Assembly: GCA_943735955.1 (NCBI GenBank)
Contig: OX030957.1
Coordinates: 218,501 to 282,500, forward strand
Source of the DNA: Piscicola geometra
Lineage: Eukaryota > Annelida > Clitellata > Hirudinida > Piscicolidae
Direction: 5' to 3'
DNA length: 64,000 nt
The notes beneath the pieces are model-generated. The model worked only from the letters and a program-made list of their open reading frames with translations, did not search any database and had not been told where the DNA came from. Each line of letters opens with the position of its first letter. Position 1 is the first letter of the stretch. Shown here piece by piece: positions 60,278 to 64,000 of this stretch. The translations under genes were made by a program, and so were the position numbers.

Positions 60278-63200
60278 TCACACCTCGACAATCCTCCACT
60301 GCAGCACCGAGGCATCCTTCCCGCCCACCGACACCAGCCTCTCGTCGCCCTGCAAGAAACTCACGTTCGTCACGTGACTGCTGTGGCCAGTGGCTGAGTT
60401 GCCAGTGCTCTGTGGTGGTAGTGGTGGTGGTTGATGTGGTGGTTGTGGTAGTAGTTCTTGGGGTTGTGTCCGTAGTGTGGTGTTGGTGTAGCAATCATAA
60501 TTATCAACTGGTTAGTTCATGGAAAGTCTTAGCATCTCCGCCCTTCCCCCCCACACCACCCCCCAACCAAGCAACCAAACGACCTTGGCATGCAAGCCCA
60601 CCCCAACCAAGCAACCAAACCACCTTGGCATGCAGGCCCACCCCAACCAAGCAACCAAACCACCTTGGCATGCAGGCCCACCCCAACAAAGCAACCAAAC
60701 CACCTTGGGATGGAAGCACGGATACGAGAAGAGGTTCACCTTCCCGTAGTCGTCAGCTGAGGCGACGAAGCGTCTGTTGTGGGAGCGACTGCAGGCGTTT
60801 ATGTCCGTGCCGTCTGCCCCGTCAGGCCACACTCCTGTTTGGACGCGTGGGTGGGTGGGTGGCTAGATCAATGGATGGATGGCACTAATTTGTATTTGTT
60901 ATCCAATGAAGGAAAAAAATCACCATCATCACCACCATTATCATCACCATGCCCACCATCATCATCACCATGCCCACCATCATCATCATCACCACCAACC
61001 ACATGTGGCGAAGGACAGGGCACACGTGTTGCTTTTCCACGTGACGTCACGAACGCTCGAGGGACTCAGAAGTTGCTTGAACGTGGCCATGTTCCCTGAG
61101 TGATGATGATGATCATGATGTTATGATAATGATGATCGTGAGGTCATGGTAATGATCGTGAGGTTATGATGATAATGGCAAGCGTGATCATCATCATCCT
61201 CATCATCATCATCACGTACAAAAGAGGAGTTCATAGTCGCCAGAGTTGCTCTGCAGGTATTGGCCGTCGTCTGACCAATCAACGTGCAGCACGAAGCTCG
61301 AATGACCCTTCAATTGTGATGTATGAACTTATAAATGAAACAACGAAATTATAACTTTTAAAAATTATTTATTTCTTTTAGATTTTCAAAGAAGAGAAAA
61401 AACTTTGAAATGAATTTAAATATAAATAAAAACTACCTGAGCCCCTTTCATAGATCGTAATAATAATAATAATATTTTCAAAAAAATATAATAATAGTGC
61501 TGAAATAAAGAGGAATAGCAGGACTCACGGAAAGCTTGGCGACCTTCTGGAAGGCGACCACCCCCTCCTGCTGCTGCAGCGAGTAGACGTAGATGAAGTT
61601 GTCCCTCGAGCCGCAAGCCAGCATGCTGCCGTCTCCAGGATTATATTCTCATCATTATTATTATTATTTAAAAAAAAAACTATTTTATTATTTTTACCCT
61701 TATTATTATTATTTATGAAAAAAATCAATGTAATAATAAACAATGGTAAGCAAGTCCCCTCCAAACCACCCCCCCCCCGTGCACACGGACGAACCAGGCG
61801 AGAACTGCACACACTCCACCCGCTCAGAGGCGTCGGCGTACGAAGCGAGCAGCTGCAACGACTGCAGCTGCAGCACGTGCCACTTCGCAGTCGTCGACGT
61901 CACCACCACAAGCTCTCCATCAGGGTGGATGCTCAAGGCGTGACAAGCCTCCTGTGTGTGTATGTGTGTGTGTGTTTGTGTGTGTGTGTGTATGTGTGTG
62001 TGTGCGTGTGTGTTTGTGATGTGTTGTGTGTGTGTGTTTGTGTGTGTGAGTGCATGCCATCACTCCCTCAACACGCCCCCCTCTCCAGCCACTCACAGGC
62101 ATCTCCTTGCTTCTCAGCACCTTCCTCTCTTCAGCATCCCACACCTGCAGCAGCTTGTCGTGGCCACACGTCACGAACTGACCACTGCCCGGGTGCCCAT
62201 CCAGGCCCCACGTCTCCTCCACCAGGCCCTGACGTCGTTGTCGATAGGGTTTGTATCATCATCATCATCATCACATACGCATACACACAAACACACACAC
62301 AAACACACACACACACACACACCTGCACCACGTGGGTCATCTCTGCATGCAGCTTGCCGATGAGGATGTGGTTCTTAGTCGTACCCACAACCACCTGACC
62401 ATCCGCCAACTCTGTCACCTGCCTCACTGCACCAACGCTTTCTGCCAACTGCAATTAAATGACAACCAATTAAATTAATATCAAATAATAAGAATAGTAA
62501 TAATAATAATAATATCAAGAATAAAAATAGGAATTCATTTGAAGATTCATTCACGAAATTATCAACCGATAAAAAAAGTAGAATGTCCTTTTGAACATAA
62601 CCAACACCACCACTTATACCTCCACCACCCACCTCGTGGCCTTCTCCCTCCTTGACATACTGACCACCCGCTCCATCCGCCTCTTGCTGCCACCTCCAAC
62701 GAACGACTTGGCGGTCCTTGCCACCGGACAGGAAGTGGCCAGAGACGCATGCAGTGATGCAGAAGACGCCCCCCTCGTGGGCGCCCACCACTGCCTGCTG
62801 CACCTTGTTCGAGCCTGTGTGCATCATCATCATCATCATCGCCATCATCATCACCATCATCATCTTCATCATCATCATCACCATCGCCATCATCATCATC
62901 ATCGCCATCATCATCGCCATCGTCATCAGCACCTTTGGCCCACACGTGGATGGTGCCATTGGAGTCTCCAGTGATGACGTCACCAGCTTCGTTGAACGAC
63001 AAACTCGTCACGAACTTGGGTTTTTCCAGCTTCTATAAATATATAAATAGGATATCTTAATGATATTCAGAGTCTTGAGTGATCTTTTCATGTCAATTTA
63101 ACACTAACTAATGGTCCACACACCAAACAAAACTCTCCAAAACGGCCCTCATCCACCTTCCAAACACCCTTAAATCACACCGACCCACCTCAAAAATGCC

Positions 63201-63956
63201 CGCCTTCTTGGCGATAGAGGCGCCTTCACGCGTCCAGAAGTTGATGTGGCTCTTGCCGCACGTGACGAGGAGGTTGCTGTCGCTGGGGTTGAAGTCGACG
63301 AAGAAGACCGGGTCACCCGAGGTCTGCGTCGGTGCAATTGCAGGGAGTCGTTTTGGAAGGGTCATCGGAATGTCAAGAAAGAGGGGTGTGTGTTTTGATT
63401 GTCAATAATAATACTGATGATGATGATGATGCTGGTATTGATGACGATGATGAAAACAAAAATCATAATCATCATTGCTTTCATGACACATGCACACCAC
63501 ACACCAGCAAAGCCACACAGACCATCACACACAAAGTGGCACACACACAGCACCTTGGCGTCCAACAGTTTGTGTCCCTTCTCTCCCTTCGCCCACTCCC
63601 ACAACGACATCACGTGGTCATTCGCCTCGTCCACCACCGCCAACGTGCCTCCCCCGTCCTGCAGGTGGTGGTGGAGTGGTGTTGTGAGGGTGGAAGGTGG
63701 TGGAGGGGTGGTGTTGTGAGGGTGGAAGGTGGTGGTGGGGTGGTGTTGTGAAGGTGGTAGTGGAGCTCAAAATGTCCGAATATTTATGAACACCTTTTGA
63801 GTGTTTACAATTGACCAATTAATTTTCGATCGATCTCAACAATTATTAATTAAAAAAGTTATGATAATGATTGTCTGTTATGACGTCAGAGGAGGTACAA
63901 CCTTGGAAAAGGCGAGTGCAGCCACTCCCCTGTCGAAGTCCCCCAGGCCGATGATC

Positions 63957-64000
<44 letters not shown>
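60278..64000 (-). CDS. EML/EMAP-family microtubule-associated WD40 protein, C-terminal 513 aa, 5' end outside window
   Basis: Echinoderm microtubule-associated protein-like proteins bind tubulin through a TAPE domain of tandem atypical beta-propellers. Exons on minus from the right edge: 63902-63955, 63554-63658, 63189-63323, 62933-63032, 62633-62814, 62323-62448, 62097-62228, 61795-61951, 61529-61632, 61220-61307, 61000-61095, 60704-60834, 60278-60409; all in phase. EML landmarks in order: IIGLGDFDRGV, DEANDHVMSLWEW, LLVTCGKSHINFW, VITGDSNGTIHVW, FLSGGKDRQVVRW, GTTKNHIL, VTCGHDKLLQVWD, GSRDNFIYVYS, SNSGDYELLF, GVWPDGADGTDINACSRSHN, SADDYGKVNLF and GHSSHVTNVSF...GGKDASVLQW. The protein ends VEV right after the last WD strand, without the acidic tail of EML4, so it is closer to EML1/EML2. 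The N-terminal coiled coil and HELP motif must lie beyond 64000. Confidence 0.93.
60565..60715. repeat. 40-bp array that repeats an EML splice donor
   Basis: Four 40-bp units contain CCAAGGTGGTTTGGTTGCTT on the minus strand. The unit at 60701 is the genuine 5' splice site (CCCAAG|GTGGTTTGG, exon end 60704). The units at 60661 and 60621 copy it exactly around the junction and the one at 60581 has GTCGTTTGG. Confidence 0.92.
60918..60997. repeat. (ATC/ACC)n repeat in an EML intron
   Basis: CATCATCACCATGCCCACC triplet and 15-27-bp units fill most of the short intron 60835-60999, reaching the donor of the 61000-61095 exon. Confidence 0.9.
61952..62057. repeat. (TG)n microsatellite forming an EML acceptor
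   Basis: TG with TGTA, TGCG and TTTG interruptions. On the gene's strand it is (CA)n ending CACACACAG, the acceptor of the 61795-61951 exon. Confidence 0.92.
62820..62932. repeat. (ATC)n/(GAT)n-filled EML intron
   Basis: On the minus strand the intron opens GTGCTGATGACGATGGCGAT and is GAT/GGC triplets to within about 12 nt of the acceptor. Confidence 0.92.
63957..64000. repeat. (TG)n microsatellite at window edge
   Basis: Pure TG to the last base. On the gene's strand this (CA)n ends CACACAAG and provides the acceptor of the 63902-63955 EML exon. Confidence 0.9.

Overview
This is animal (bilaterian) genomic DNA. Genes are split into many short GT-AG exons, exons are GC-richer than the AT-rich introns and spacers, and the encoded families are metazoan: a STARD10-type START protein, a REEP1-4-type ER membrane shaper, glycogen debranching enzyme, ROMO1 and an EML/EMAP WD40 protein. 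A hairpin matches the bilaterian microRNA miR-137. One degenerate CCCTAA-type telomere-like patch is present. Very high simple-repeat content and compact introns suggest an invertebrate, perhaps a lophotrochozoan, but the species cannot be fixed from sequence alone.

Layout. 1-3064: repeat-rich spacer. 3065-4863 (-): STARD10-like gene, 7 exons, 277 aa. Head to head with it, 321 bp away, 5185-10474 (+): a large lysine-rich nuclear-type protein, 7 exons, about 1327 aa, whose C-terminal part resembles TASOR (HUSH complex). 11490-15941 (+): REEP gene, 6 exons, 170 aa, whose 2.5-kb intron 4 is almost all tandem repeat. 15942-39659: a 23.7-kb desert without protein-coding genes, holding a 5'-truncated LINE, several minisatellites, tRNA-like fragments and the miR-137 hairpin at about 30.25 kb. 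39660-57494 (-): a complete 37-exon glycogen debranching enzyme gene, 1615 aa, every junction in phase. Head to head, 57971-58207 (+): ROMO1 with an uninterrupted CDS. 60278-63955 and beyond the right edge (-): the C-terminal 513 aa of an EML-type protein.

The coding models were built by joining exons by hand at GT-AG sites in phase and comparing them with remembered family features; none has been tested against transcripts or databases. The genes do not form one pathway. The clearest organisation is two divergent pairs (STARD10/TASOR-like and AGL/ROMO1) that may share promoters.

The most unusual signal is the relation between tandem repeats and splice sites. Several introns begin or end inside microsatellites, and in two places (AGL exon 22, EML penultimate exon) a tandem array has copied the authentic 5' splice site several times. 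In EML the third decoy donor would add 40 codons in frame. A 131-bp minisatellite next to the EML stop codon contains the last codons of the gene in each unit. A four-copy SINE-like family with a GCGCTATA core and a (TTGA)n tail is scattered through the window.
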